Shown here: piece after piece, positions 22,493-34,539 of the stretch
Layout of the letters: the number at the start of each line of letters is the position of its first letter
How positions within the stretch are numbered: position 1 is the first letter of the stretch
Assembly (NCBI RefSeq): GCF_040436345.1
Contig: NC_133220.1
Span: 3,403,423 to 3,467,422 of the forward strand
DNA: 64,000 nt
Source: Pagrus major
Taxonomy: Eukaryota; Chordata; Actinopteri; Spariformes; Sparidae
Direction of reading: 5' to 3'
Notes under the pieces: generated by a model
What the model was told of the DNA's origin: nothing
What the model saw: only the letters and a program-made list of their open reading frames with translations
Databases searched by the model: none
Program-made: the position numbers and the translations under genes

Positions 22493-23116
22493 ATAGTGTC
22501 CAAGTCAAGTGTACGACACAGAATCCTGTCAAAGTAAAAATGCATCAGTCCACTCTGACACGTTTGTCTGATGGTTGAACAACATCTGAACCCGACTAAC
22601 ATCCTGAAACCAACAAACCAACTTTCACATCCACTTCAAGCAGTGATTGGCCAAAACAGAAAGTCTGCAGGGTTTAAACTTCTCTTTAACTCTCCACACA
22701 ACTTCTTCTTTCACGTCCCGTGTACGACAGAGTGCAACTTCCAGGAAAGATTGTATGAACGTGGTCGTTGATGAAGTCGTTGTGTGTCAGGAGTTGTTAA
22801 AGTAGTTTAATGTTATCAGACAGATTGGAGTTAACGAGGTGACAACAGGAGAGAGCAGGTGGCCTTTAATGCTGACAGAGCTGATTATTAATGAATCGTT
22901 CTGTTCAGTGAGAATTAAATGAAAAGTTTGTGTTGAATTCTGATATTTGGTGAGATTCAGTTCCACTCTTGTGAAGCTTTAAGAGAAAAAATGACCAAAC
23001 AAACTTTGACTCTGTTATTAATGTTGTTGAGGACAAAGACGAGCTCTTTCACTCTGTTCTATGTTGCTTTTATTCTTTTATTTTTATACTCTGATTATCT
23101 GATGCGTCTCCAGCAG
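22493..23116. other. 3' region of gene B
   Basis: Non-coding, shared with 58075-58698 of gene D, absent from A and C. No gene seen. Confidence 0.45.
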
Positions 23117-23362
23117 CTGGTCAGTTAATCACAGGGTCGGTGGTTCGATCCCCGGCTCCTCCCGTCCACATGTCCAAGTGTCCTCGAGCAACAGGCTGAA
23201 GCCCAAACTGCTCCCGATGGTCAGACCAGCACCTTGTATGGTAGCTCACTGCCATCGGTGAGTGAGTGAGTGAGTGAGTGAGTGAGTGAGTGAGTGAGTG
23301 AGTGAGTGAGTGAGTGAATGGATGAATGAGGGCAGCAGTGCTGTATAAATGCCGTCTATTCA
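23117..23362 (+). repeat. tRNA-like SINE with GAGT tract
   Basis: Same element as at 4348, with B box GGTTCGATCCCC at about 23143 and the (GAGT)n tract at 23258-23317. The tract differs in length in the four copies, the shortest being 33827-33853. Confidence 0.55.
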
Positions 23363-23568
23363 CCAAATATTATCAGACTGCTTGTAGCGCTTAAAGCTCC
23401 TGACTGAGCTCCACATGTGCTTTAAAACCATCAGACTTCACTGAACTAAAGCTGCTGTTAACACTGTCAGTCAGTGTGAACACTTTGTAGCTACAAGTAA
23501 ATGTAATGTGACTTTTATATTTTATATTTGTGTTATTGTCATTACTTGGGACTTATGGAAGGCCAAAA

Positions 23569-23775
23569 AAATTATTCCCATGTTAAATCATAATTATGAG
23601 ATGAATGAAGTAAAGATTAAGACATAAAACCTCAAAATTATGGGACCAAAAGTCAAAATTATAAGAAAATGAAGTAAAATAAATCAACATAATGCATTAA
23701 AAAATCATAATTGTTTTTCTCGCATAATTTTGTCTTTTATCTCATAATTATGATTTACCATGGGAGTATTTTATT
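23569..23775. repeat. AT-rich inverted repeat (small MITE-like)
   Basis: Left arm TTCCCATGTTAAATCATAAT (about 23575) is mirrored by ATTATGATTTACCATGGGAG near 23748, forming an imperfect foldback. The gene D version (59139-59300) has kept only the left arm. Confidence 0.5.
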
Positions 23776-24254
23776 TTCTATGAAGGCTTATTTTATTTTT
23801 ATATTTGTATGCTTCTTTGTATTTGTTAAGGTTCTGATCCAGAGTCTGTCAGGTCCAGTTACACACTGAACTCTACACTCAGTGTCCAGTTTATTAGGTA
23901 CAGCGAGCTGAAGCTGATGCAGTCTGATACAACAGTCGTGCAGTAAATCCTCCTTCATGAAGGTTTAATGTTCAGTTTGTTGTTCAAAGATTCGACTTCA
24001 TGATCAGTTTGCAGGCTGCAGTTTGTGCAGCTGTTGAACTGTTGTGTCTTATTCTGGCGGCTGTTTTTATTATTCTTATTTTAGTTTGAACTGGGTGTCC
24101 CTAATAAACTGGACACTGAGTGTTTACTGTTGGTGTCTGATATCTGAATTGTGGCTCTCAGAGTTCATGTATGTTTCTGTTGTTGACTGATGATGCACTT
24201 GTAGTGTTTCATGTCACTTCAGGCAGCGCTTCATCATTTCTATACAAACGTTTG

Positions 24255-24260
24255 AATAAA
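24255..24260 (+). terminator. polyadenylation signal AATAAA (gene B)
   Basis: Canonical hexamer in the conserved end-of-unit block, followed by TGTGTGTTGTGACTGTTTC. Confidence 0.5.
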
Positions 24261-24699
24261 ACATGAAAAATGTCAAAACTGTGTGTTGTGACTGTTTCTG
24301 ATGTTTCTGTGTTCAAACTGTGATCAAAGAAATAAAAGTGATTTTAATTTATGGGTGTGATTCTGAGATGATCTGTGTTTTACAGCAGCTGTCAGGATAC
24401 CAAAGAGACAACAGAGCAGATAAATCCTCTTTAAAACAAGGTTTCTAGAGACAGTTTACCTCACTGACAGCTTCATGAATGGAGATTACAGCTGAATGTA
24501 AAGAAATCCTCATGTCTGTGTAACGAGGCCTGAGTCTGTGAGGAGACAACATGATCCAGACCTGCTGACGGCTGAAGCTCAAATAATGTCCCAGATTACC
24601 GAAATTCACCTGCAGATATTTGTTATTAATGGAGTCAAAGTCAAAAGTTGTCAGAACAATAAATACCTCAGTGAAGTACAGACACCTGAAAAATCTACT

Positions 24700-24955
24700 C
24701 AAGTACAGTAACAAAGTATTTGTACTTCGTTACTTCCCTCCTCTCAGTGGCCAACACCCAGACAAAATGCGATGGCAGCTGCAGGCCTGGTGATGGCGCT
24801 TTTATTCTGAAATGTTAGTACCGGAAGTGCCTTAGCTTCAGGCTGAGGAGCAGAAACAGGTTGTGATGAACCAGTCAGGGTGTTGAGGAGTGTGTGAAGC
24901 TCCGTCACATAGAGACACCATCAGTGTGGTGAAGTCCTCAGAGGACATCACAACT
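24700..24955 (+). promoter_or_regulatory. promoter / 5' UTR of gene C
   Basis: Upstream of the start codon with an ETS-type ACCGGAAGT at 24820-24828 and a T-rich TTTTATT just before it. Conserved in E and in the orphan promoters at 5400 and 36925. Transcription start not determinable. Confidence 0.5.
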
Positions 24956-27900
24956 ATGGAGCTTCTTCCTCTCGTGTGTCTCTGTCTGCTGAGCTGCTCT
25001 GGAGAAACGTCTGCTGCTGGAGACGGTAAGAAAACTGATCATCACTCACTGACAGTTTTTAATTCTCACTGTGACGTCACACACGCACCCTGATAATCAG
25101 CACACATCGATAGTATTGATTGGATCGATTACAGAAGAATTACAGCTGGATGATGCTGAGTTTTAATCTCGAAATGCTCTGTAATGATGTCGTCATCACT
25201 GCTGTGCGTGCGTGCGTGCGTCAGTGTGTGTGCGTGTGCGTCGTCTCCATCCTGCTGCAGACACGCACAGGTTTCACAGAAACGCTCGTGCAGACATGAA
25301 ACCTTCAGGATGTTGTGATTGTTGGACTTTGACTCTTAAAGTTCAGTTCACTTTGAACTAAAGTAGTTCCCTCAATAAAACAGAGACGTGGCGCAGATCT
25401 TCATCAGGAAGGACTTGATAGTTATTGGATCGTTAATGAGTTACATATAAACTATATAGTAGATAATGAGTTACCACAGGACAGACTGGGAGACACGTTA
25501 TCGATCAATCATCAGCTGATGATGAGTTCATGGTGACGTTCATTACTGATTAGCTTCGGCTATAAAAGCTGTAGTGTGCAGCAGGTTTAACACAAACTGG
25601 TCCCTCAACAATTAAACATTAAATACATTAATACATAAATAAATATCTGTGGGTTAGAGTCACTTTATTCATGAGTTATATATGAATCAGTGTGAAATAT
25701 GATACTGAATAGTTACCAAGTCAGATCATTAGTTAGTTATTAGTTAATCATTGTGTGTGTGTATTTTGTGTAAGTGTAGTGTGTGTGTGTGTGTGTGTGT
25801 ATTTTGTGTAAGTGTAGTGTGTGTGTGTGTGAGAGAGAGAGAGAGTGTGTGTGTGTGTGTGTGTGTGTGCGTGAGAGAGAGAGGTGAAGCTTTAATCTGA
25901 TGTCCTTAGAAAGTACAGTGAACATATTTGAATTACAAAGTTAAAAACAACCTGTGTGTTGCAGCTGAGGAACAGGATAGTTTGGTGGTTAGCTGTGTCT
26001 TTGAATCCAGTCCAATAAATCAAGATCTGACATGAATAAAACTACAACTTCTCCTGGTGTTATAAAGCTGAAGAGTTTCCAGCTGAATACATTTTGTAAA
26101 ATTCAACACAAAGCTCAATAACAAAAACCTAATTAACTATACTGTACAGCTTAAATATACTTAAAATATGTCAGTGTAACACACTGAATTTTAGACGTCC
26201 ACTTCAGGTGTTAAGGGGGATTTATTATGTACAAAAGATGTCTGAAAAGACATAAACAGATAAACACACACTTATTAGTGTCCGGAATCGGATGTAAACT
26301 AACTGCACTGGTGAACTGAACTATGCCAGAACTGAAACACTGATTATTAGCAGCATTTAGGTCAGTTAGGTCTCTGTCCAACCGAGCTTACGAAACCTAG
26401 GTGTTGTGTTTGACGAGGACATGTCTCTGGACCACCACTGTAAACAGTTGGTGAAGAACTGCTTCTATCATCTGCAGAATATCGCTAAACTGAGGTCCAT
26501 GATTTCAAGACCTGAAATGGAGATGATAATTATGCCTTTGTTTCATCCCGCATTGACGATTGTAATGCTCTTTTTATGTGTTTTAACAAAAAGGCTGTAA
26601 ATCGCCTTCAAACTGCGCAGAATGCAGCTGCAAGGCTCGTAACTGGATCCAAGAAAAGGGATCATATCAGCCCAATTTTATATTCCCTACATTGGTTACT
26701 GATTAATTTTAGGATTCATTTTAAGATTTTAGTACTTACTTTTCGAGCCCTCCATGACCAAGCTCCCTCCTACATCACAGAGCTACTGAGACCTACTCTC
26801 CCTCACGCTCACTGAGGTCATCAGATCAGAAACTCTTGATGGTCCCTGCACTCATTTTAAAACACGAGGTGACTGCTCTTTCCAGGCCTCCGCCCCTCGC
26901 CTCTGCAATGCACTACCATTGACCTTACGTAGCACAGAGTCCACTGAAGGTTTTAAGAGGGAACTTAATCTTTTTAGACAGGCTTTTTACTGATGTTGAT
27001 GTTCTGGGACCTCTGTGAAGCCACCGGGATTCGTGCCATTGTGTGTTTTTTGTTGTGATCTCTGTATTCTATTGCATTTTATCCTTGTTGTAAAGCACAT
27101 TGTGATTTTATCTATGAAAAGTGCTATATAAATTAAATTTACTTGATACAACGGTTACCACGACAACGGTTGCCAGCAGCAACCACCACGCTATCAGTTG
27201 CTACCGCCATCTACTGGCGTAAGGTAGTAACTGTTTCAGCCCGGCCGGGACCAGGTGTGTCTACACAGGTAAATTTAATCAGAAAATGAAGGGGGCTGAC
27301 CCAGTTAACAATGCAAACAATATCTCACTAAAATGACCAGGGAGCCACATTAGTACAAGCACGACACAACCGAAACTATTATGTTAGAGGAAACAGGTGT
27401 TGAGTTATTGTTGTGGTGTGTAAAGTTGTTATCTGACTTTGTTTCCTGGTGACTCTGCATGTTAACATACTGAGTAACACATGTTTTTATCTTCCAGGTG
27501 TCAAAGTGGTCGTGAAAGAAGATGATGATGCTGTTTTACCCTGTTCGCTCAGCAACAAGGAGGACATCACAAGAAAGCTGTTTGACTGGAAGAAAGATGG
27601 TCAGAAGGAGGTGTTCATGTATGATTCAGGCATTCATCACAATAACGGCCTCTCAGGTCAACATCAGCAGTTCATAGATCGAGTCTCACATTTTCAAGAT
27701 CAACTGATGAACGGCAACGCCTCCATAAAGATCCATAATACAAAGATGGCCGACAGCGGGAACTACAGCTGCGATTTTCCACGTCTTCAGCCGAGACAAA
27801 CATTCAACATTGAGCTTGTTGTTGGTGAGTGCTTTCATTAAACAGTTAAAGATGTCCGCTCATTTACTGCTGCGACTGGTTCAAGAGTCCCAGATGGACT

Positions 27901-30900
27901 TTTGTTGTGGTCAGAATACACATCTGGCAGGGCCTCGAGCCCACAGAGCTGCAGCCACATCTGGAGAGATGACCTCTGTATCAAACATGCCTGATATCAG
28001 AGACACGCTGCAGATTATGTCTCTGTGCAATGAAATTTCAGCCGTCTATAGTAGATGAAACATGACTTTTACACAGTATTACCTGTCTGTTTCAAAACAA
28101 TCTAACATGTGTTTGTTTTTCCTTTCAGATCAAGTCTTAAGAGACAGAACAGGTGAAAAAATCCCAGGTGAGTCCTGATTCTGATGACGTCACTCCCCAG
28201 CTCTCATTGATAGAAAATGGCTGTCATCAGCTCCACAGGCCTCAGTATCATTCAACACACTCACATCTGTTGAGCTGAACCTCTGTGTGTCATTCTGCTG
28301 TGTTACACATCTGGAGACAACAACATCTGTTCAGTTTGTGTCAGTGTTAAAGATTCACACTAAAAACTGCCTTTATATTATATTTATAATGACAGTCAAT
28401 AGAAACTGTAAATATTGTGCTTTGATCATCTCAGTGACAAAAACACATTCAAAGTTATAAACACTCAATATTCCAGTTTATCAGGTAACACAGATAAAAC
28501 TCACCAGTCTCATTAAACAGACCAGGAATTAATCTTCATGAAGGTTTTAATGATCAGATTGTGTTGAAACTGTTCAGAGATGTTGATTCAGTCTTATTGT
28601 CAGTTTGGAGACTGTAGTTTGTGTTTCTTTTAAACTGTATTGTCTGAGTAGTGTGTTGAGATACTGAGAGGTGTTTCTAATATTTATCCACCATCGTTTG
28701 AATGAATTGAACTAATATAAAAACACGCCCATTAAATCTGTCACAACCTTCAGTCAGCTATCAAGGCAAACAGATTGTATGGTTAATTTTCATTCAAGTA
28801 GCTTCATTAAAATGTTTCTTACTGACACAGTTAAGATCCATTGACACATCACAAGTGCAAACATTTAAAGATGCTTGAAGATTTTTATAGTGTAGCTCTT
28901 CAAATTTAGCAGAAATGTACTGTATATGTGAATCTGCCTCAAATTTATTTTTTATTTTTCTTTTCCTCTGTGTTTTACTCTTCACTCTTTAAATTGTATA
29001 TACAAGCAGAGTATAGGTGGAAGAAACATCCTAAATTCTTTTTTATGCTATAATTGTCCTTTAATATCTCTTGTTTGTTCACAGGTGCAGCTCCAGAGCC
29101 ATATATCAAGACACTTGATGAAACAAAGGACTGGCGTCTGCTGCAGTGTGAAGCTCATGGTGATCCACTTCCTACAGTAGAGTGGAAGGACAGTGATAAT
29201 AACACTCTTCATGCTGAGAAGCCACAGATCTCAGACAGAGGAGGTCGTTCATACATCACTGTCAAGACTACTGTGACCAAGACCGACAACTACAGCTGTG
29301 TAGCTACACAGGAGACAATCAGCCATCAGATTGCTGCTGTGACCGCTGTGCGCTTGACAGGTCAGTGGTATTTTAATCTTCAAAGAATTTTGATTATCAG
29401 TGTATTTCAAAAAAATTAATGAGTTCAGACTGAACACACAGGTAATCACCTCAAAGTCTGTTCATGTTGAAAATGTTTCAAACTGAAGAAACTCTGAGAC
29501 TTAAAACAGAAAAAGCAGATAAAAGTGTTCTGGATGGAAATAAGAAGAAGAAGTGGAGTTCATGTTTGTGCTGCTGAAACATTCACTGTAAAAACTCTCC
29601 AGCTGTTAAATTAACTGGAATAAAATCAACTTTTGTGTTCAGTCTGAATTCACCTTTAAGGATCATTTACATCATTCATTATTTTCTTCATGTTGGATAT
29701 GACTACGTACAACTGTGATGATACATGACTACAATATGAGCACATACACTTGATTCATGTGTTCATTTAGTTAATTAATCAGAGAAACTGTGTTCACTGA
29801 GAGAGAAACTCTTAGTCCTGAAACACATCTGAGCTCTGTCTCCTCAAGTCACACTGGTGCTGCTTCTGGTTCTGATGCCACAGGATCTTCATCACTAAAT
29901 CTTTGTCTCAGTGACATGAAAGAATGATGTTGGTACCAGCTCAGGTCCACTGAGGAGCTCAGACTGAAAGTGGTCCTGAACTCTGAGCCTCCTTTTCTGT
30001 GAAGTTTGTGGCTCCTTTCCAGTTGAGAGACAGTTTCCACAAACCAGGTGTAACACACTGAATTTTAGACGTCCACTTCAGGTGTTAAGGGGGATTTATT
30101 ATGTACAACAGATGTCTGAACAGACATAAACAGATAAACACACACTTATTAGTGTCCAGAATCGGATGTAAACCAGCTGCACTGTATCTGCTGCGGCTGG
30201 ACTTCCTCTGCACTTGATACAACGGTTACCACGACAACGGTTGCCCGCAGCAACCACCACGCTTTCAGTTGCTACCGCCATCTACTGGCGTAAGGTAGTA
30301 ACTGTTTCAGCCCGGCCGGGACCAGGTGTGTCTACACAGGTAAATTTAATCAGAAAATGAAGGGGGCTGACCCAGTTAACAATGCAAACAATATCTCACT
30401 AAAATGACCAGGGAGCCACACAGGCCTGTAGTGAAGCTGCACAGGCTGCCTCTTCTGCCTGCTGACTGTTTAAATCCTTTACACCGACTGTTTGTGAGTT
30501 CACACCTGGACAAGTTAAATGTACATACAGGTGGTTATTGAACAAAGATTTCTGCATCACCAGACTAAAATGAATCACAGCACACAAACTGAGTCTCACA
30601 CATGATGACACCGATCTGAAATGATGAGTTATGATGAGTGATAATAACAACATGAGTCATTAAACATCAGCACAGATTTTAACTCACTCTGACTAAATAT
30701 TCATTAAACATTATGATTATATAATATTGCTAGAATTAAAGATTATTGAAGTTACAGAACAGTTGTGTTAGATTACTTTAGATTAGAGCTGCGAGGTACG
30801 GCCTTAAAATTATATCACAATATTTTTATGCCACATCCTGATATACGATATGTAACTCAATATATTGAAATTTTCTCAAAAGCGCTTCATAAATGTTAGG

Positions 30901-33190
30901 ACGGGGCCACAAAATCAAATATCTCAATATGTTTGACCAAACAGGCCCTACTGTGACATCAGTATTATATAAGGATGACGATTGTTACTTTCACAAAACA
31001 TTAACACGATGAGATTTCTGATCAATAATCATCATTAATGTGGATATAATGAGTCAGTGGGTAAAGAAAGTATCAGAACAAGTCGAACAGTCTGGTGAGT
31101 TCAGAACATGACGTCACTTTACTGTAATGAGCCTTTAAAACCAGGAACAGACAACAGTTATGATATATCACCATGTGAGAATATCAAATATCTAAGACAA
31201 TATATAGTCTCACATCATGACAACAGTATATATTGTATATGTTGCTCAGCCCTGCTTTAGATTGTACAGGTGTTCCTATTAAAGTGGCCACACCCGAGCC
31301 CTGTTAACAGAAGGGGACAAGCTTTTAATGACCCTGTGTTTCACATTTCATAACACATTTTCTTTATTACTTTAATGTAAATAGACAACAAAGTTCACAT
31401 GACGTCCTTTAATGTTTTTTTAAGCACAACAAATGTGTAAAAGTTCAGGAGCTGCTGTAAAGTCTTCACTGTTGATGTGTTTCTGTCATGATGTGAGTCA
31501 GAAAAAGTGTTTTAGTTGTAAATAGTTACAAACTCTTTAAGGAGAAGTTAGAAAAGTTTTACTCGTCTTGTTCTATCTAACAATGTAACGAGGACAACAC
31601 GAAGACGCTCAGACAGGAAGAGAAGAGTTTACTCACTGATGACTTTATTATTTTATTTCTCAACTACAAACTGAACTCAGACTGAAAACTAGGAGCAAAC
31701 TTTACCTCTGAATATACACAATGATAGTTCCTGTAATAATATGAGATCATGGAGGCTTTGAACTGAGTTTTTACTGGACAGTTAACACTTGTCATTAGTA
31801 CCATTGTATTCAGGCTGTAACTACAAGTCTCCAACATTAATTATCAGTTTATAATTGTAGTCATTGTGACTATTAAAGCAGCAGAAGCTGATCAGAGATC
31901 TCCTGAAGGATTTGATGCTGAAGGATGAATTCAGATTCAGAAATCATGAGCAAACCTGATGTTTCACAGCAACATAAATGATCCAACTCTGCAACATGTT
32001 CCTGAAATAAAATATGGATCCTGCTGTGATCTTTAGTGAGCTTTTGTTGGCTGAGACAGAAGAATTGTACTGATTATATTATTTAAGAATCTGTGTGGAG
32101 AGATGTGAAACTGTGTCTCAGTCTATATGTGTCTGTAAGAATCTCTAAATATTGATTCTGTTCTTTTATTAATGAGTTAAAGTATATTTATGTTTAATAG
32201 TCGGAGCTTCAACAGACTCACGCTTCATAAAACCTGTGACTGTGTTGATCTGCTCCCATCAGGCCCAATAACTGTGGAGCCGACCAGCACCAAGAAGCTC
32301 ACAGTGATTTTAACCTTCATGTTTCTGGACAGTAGTCAGTGGTGGAAGAAGTACTCGGATACTTTACTGAAGTGACAGAAGCAGAAACACAAAGTAAAAA
32401 TACTCAGTTACAAGTAAAAGTCCACCTGAGTAAAAGTGTAAAAGTATCAGTAAAAGTATTGTGAAGAAGTTTTATATTTTATCAGATGATCCTGTGTTTT
32501 TACTGTCAGATCAAAGTGATGGACTGTAACTAAGTCCATTTATTTCTTCACTGCTGGGACCAGAACCAGAAGCAGCCTCTGAGCTGTGGAGCCCAGCAGG
32601 AGGAAACTGGACCTGAGATCAGAGCTCACATCACTGTTCCTGCTCACATTCATCCCAGTGGAGTTTTCATGTGAAACAAGTTCAGATTTCAGGAGCAGAC
32701 TCACCTTTAGTTGTTCTGTGTGAGCTGTGAGGTCCAGTCTGCTGTTTATCATCTGCACTGACGTTCTGACTGATGCACTCACTTTGTATCTGTTTCAGGG
32801 TCCAACACTGGAGCGATTGTTGCTGCAGTTTTCATCACTCTGATTGTTGTTGGTGGTGTTCTAGCTCTGCTTACATTCAAGGGTTGCGTCAAACTAAATT
32901 GTAAGAAAGGTAAGATTAAATATTGTATCAACATATTAATGATGAACAGATACAACTCATTCTTTATATGTATCTCACGTTCAGAGTCTTGATAGTTGTT
33001 TTATCCTCTCTGACATTAATCATTCTGTGTGTATTAACACTCAGAGTAGGATCAAAACATTTGGGATTTTCTTGAGTATAACTTTGTTTTGTTTCCTTCT
33101 GATCCAGGTTCACCACCAAACACAAATGACGGACCACCAGACGCTGAACTGAGTGCCACAATGATTAAAAAACATTCAGGACCACTTTGA
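24956..33190 (+). CDS. Ig receptor gene C (B7/butyrophilin-like, V-C-TM)
   Basis: The most intact gene in the window. Phase-1 exons: 24956-25025 (signal peptide), 27498-27824 (V-set, AVLPCSLS to GNYSCDF, with NAS and NYS glycosylation sequons), 28129-28167 (linker), 29085-29360 (C-type Ig, [12 protein letters not shown] to DNYSCVAT), 32799-32909 (TM helix GAIVAAVFITLIVVGGVLAL), 33108-33190 (tail GSPPNTNDGPPDAELSATM, stop TGA). All junctions have AG/GT sites and the sum is 906 nt, a 301-residue type I membrane protein. The second C-type exon of B and D is missing: the intron has lost the DNA that carries it. The tail has no tyrosine motif. Likely an immune co-signalling-type surface receptor or ligand by fold; partner unknown. 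Intron 1 and intron 4 each carry a solo LTR. Confidence 0.82.
25026..26170. other. intron 1 of gene C, 5' part
   Basis: Shares its first 700 bases with intron 1 of gene E (60460-61260), including the GTGCGTGCGTGCG tract near 25205. TG/GA microsatellite at 25752-25883. No exon seen. Confidence 0.5.
25752..25883 (+). repeat. compound TG/GA microsatellite
   Basis: (TG)n, interrupted by the twice-repeated TATTTTGTGTAAGTGTAG, then (GA)n and more (TG)n. Absent at the equivalent place in gene E, where TTAGTTAATCA repeats occur instead. Confidence 0.85.
26175..27349 (+). mobile_element. solo LTR 1, interrupted by a LINE
   Basis: Begins TGTAACACACTGAATTTTAG and ends ...GGGAGCCACA, the TG...CA ends of an LTR. 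It is flanked by TCAG (26171-26174) and TTAG (27350-27353), a 4-bp duplication with one mismatch. The unoccupied site ATGTCAGTACAAG survives in gene B near 11657. Internally split by a LINE fragment. Matches the copy at 30049-30420. LTR superfamily not determined; orientation arbitrary. Confidence 0.75.
26311..27140 (+). mobile_element. LINE 3' fragment nested in solo LTR 1
   Basis: C-terminal part of a non-LTR ORF2 (LGVVFDEDMSLDHHCKQLVK, LQTAQNAAARLVTGSKKRDH, ILYSLHWLLINFRIHFKILV) with frameshifts and stops, ending TGAAAAGTGCTATATAAATT, a 3' end typical of L2/CR1-type LINEs. Different family from the copies at 7470 and 38930. About 30 bases of the LTR are missing at the insertion. Confidence 0.7.
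28168..29084. other. intron between linker and C-type exon, gene C
   Basis: Only partly alignable with genes B and D, so it is divergent here. Contains nothing recognisable. Confidence 0.4.
30049..30420 (+). mobile_element. solo LTR 2 (372 bp)
   Basis: TGTAACACACTG...GGGAGCCACA with TG...CA ends and an exact 4-bp target duplication CAGG at 30045-30048 and 30421-30424. Uninterrupted version of the element at 26175. No internal retroviral region, so it probably formed by LTR-LTR recombination. Absent from B and D at this point. Confidence 0.8.
30787..31257. mobile_element. decayed DNA-transposon-like repeat
   Basis: Gene C copy of the AT-rich element at 18330, with the same ends (GCTGCGAGGTAC and TGCTCAGCCCTGC). 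Confidence 0.35.
31258..32262. other. intron 4 of gene C with exon-loss deletion
   Basis: Follows gene B up to ACAAACTCTTT near 31538, then after about 60 unmatched bases resumes near 31600 at sequence matching B about 20400. The missing DNA corresponds to about 19080-20400 of B and includes the second C-type Ig exon. Beyond about 31810 it no longer aligns with B. Confidence 0.6.
32263..32338 (+). other. candidate extra exon of gene C, uncertain
   Basis: After CTCCCATCAG the phase-1 frame reads PITVEPTSTKKLTVILTFMF and then runs into a dispersed repeat at 32336 without a clear donor. It could be an old hinge or membrane exon truncated by the repeat. Weak evidence. Confidence 0.15.
32336..32470 (+). 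repeat. dispersed fish repeat
   Basis: AGTGGTGGAAGAAGTACTCG followed by GTTACAAGTAAAAGTCCACC and related AGTAAAAGTAT stretches, a motif common in fish genomes. Class not assigned. Confidence 0.45.
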
Positions 33191-33678
33191 GTCTGAGACC
33201 ATGCTGGATGATGGCGAGGACATTTTGTCTGGTCACTTATTTCAGTTGGAGAAGTAAAACCTGGTTTTAACATTAAAATGAATCTGAGGTTCAGGTTAGG
33301 ATTGGGGTTGTGTTAAAGCAGAGAGTTGTGATGGCAGCAAGGAAAGTTGTTTGGGTGACGATGTGCATGTAGCTCGTTCTGCCTTCATCACTATGTCCCA
33401 TTACCACGGCAACAGTCTCTCCCTGAACCGTCCTCATGTCCTGAACCTCATCCAGATCATAGACAGTAAGATCACAGCATGTCTGCTCGATGATCTACAG
33501 AGCAAACTCACAGTTAATATACAAGATATACACATATACAGTCCTCGACTTTATCTCACAGCACTCAGTCACAAATAGTGTCCAGGTCAAGTGTAGGACC
33601 CAGAATCCTGTCATTAGGGACTTAATGAAACCAGAACAAGGCCGTCCAAGTTTTATATACGTGTTCAGAGCCGAGGGG
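33191..33678 (+). other. 3' region of gene C
   Basis: Matches the 3' region of gene A (about 3860-4350). Intact unoccupied MITE site CACAAATAGTGTCC near 33571. No gene seen. Confidence 0.5.
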
Positions 33679-33902
33679 CTCGGACCAAAAAAGTGCCGTC
33701 ACACGTCGGTGGTTCGATCCCCGGCTCCTCCCGTCCACATGTCCAAGTGTCCTCGAGCAACAGGCTGAAGCCCAAACTGCTCCCGATGGTCAGACCAGCA
33801 CCTTGTATGGTAGCTCACTGCCATCGGTGAGTGAGTGAGTGAGTGAGTGAGTGGATGGATGAATGAGGGCAGCAGTGCTGTATAAATGCCGTCTATTGAC
33901 CA
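33679..33902 (+). repeat. tRNA-like SINE with GAGT tract
   Basis: Third copy of the element at 4348, with B box GGTTCGATCCCC at about 33711 and the shortest GAGT tract, 33827-33853. Confidence 0.55.
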
Positions 33903-34229
33903 AATATTATCAGACTGCTTGTAGCGCTTAAAGCTCCTGACTGAGCTCCACATGTGCTTTAAAACCATCAGACTTCACTGAACTAAAGCTGCTGTTAACA
34001 CTGTCAGTCAGTGTGAACACTTTGTAGCTACAAGTAAATATAATGTGACTTTTATATTTGTTGCCATTATTTGGGACGAGCCTGTATTGGTTCTTTATTA
34101 TGTTTCCAGGTGCTCAGGCAGTCTGTCAGGTCCAGTTACACACTGATGTTTCTGTTGTTCACTGATGATGCACTTGTAGTGTTTCATGTCACTTCAGGCA
34201 GCGCTTCATCATTTCTATACAAACGTTTG

Positions 34230-34235
34230 AATAAA
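34230..34235 (+). terminator. polyadenylation signal AATAAA (gene C)
   Basis: Canonical hexamer in the conserved end-of-unit block. Confidence 0.5.
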
Positions 34236-34539
34236 ACATGAAAAATGTCAAAACTGTGTGTTGTGACTGTTTCTGATGTTTCTGTGTTCAAACTGTGATC
34301 AAAGAAATAAAAGAGATTTTAATTTATGGGTGTGATTCTGAGATGATCTGTGTTTTACAGCAGCTGTCAGGACACCAAAGAGACAACAGAGCAGATAAAT
34401 CCTCTTTAAAACAAGGTTTCTAGAGACAGTTTACCTCACTGACAGCTTCATGAATGGAGATTACAGCTGAATGTAAAGAAATCCTCATGTCTGTGTAACG
34501 AGGCCTGAGTCTGTGAGGAGACAACATGATCCAGACCTG

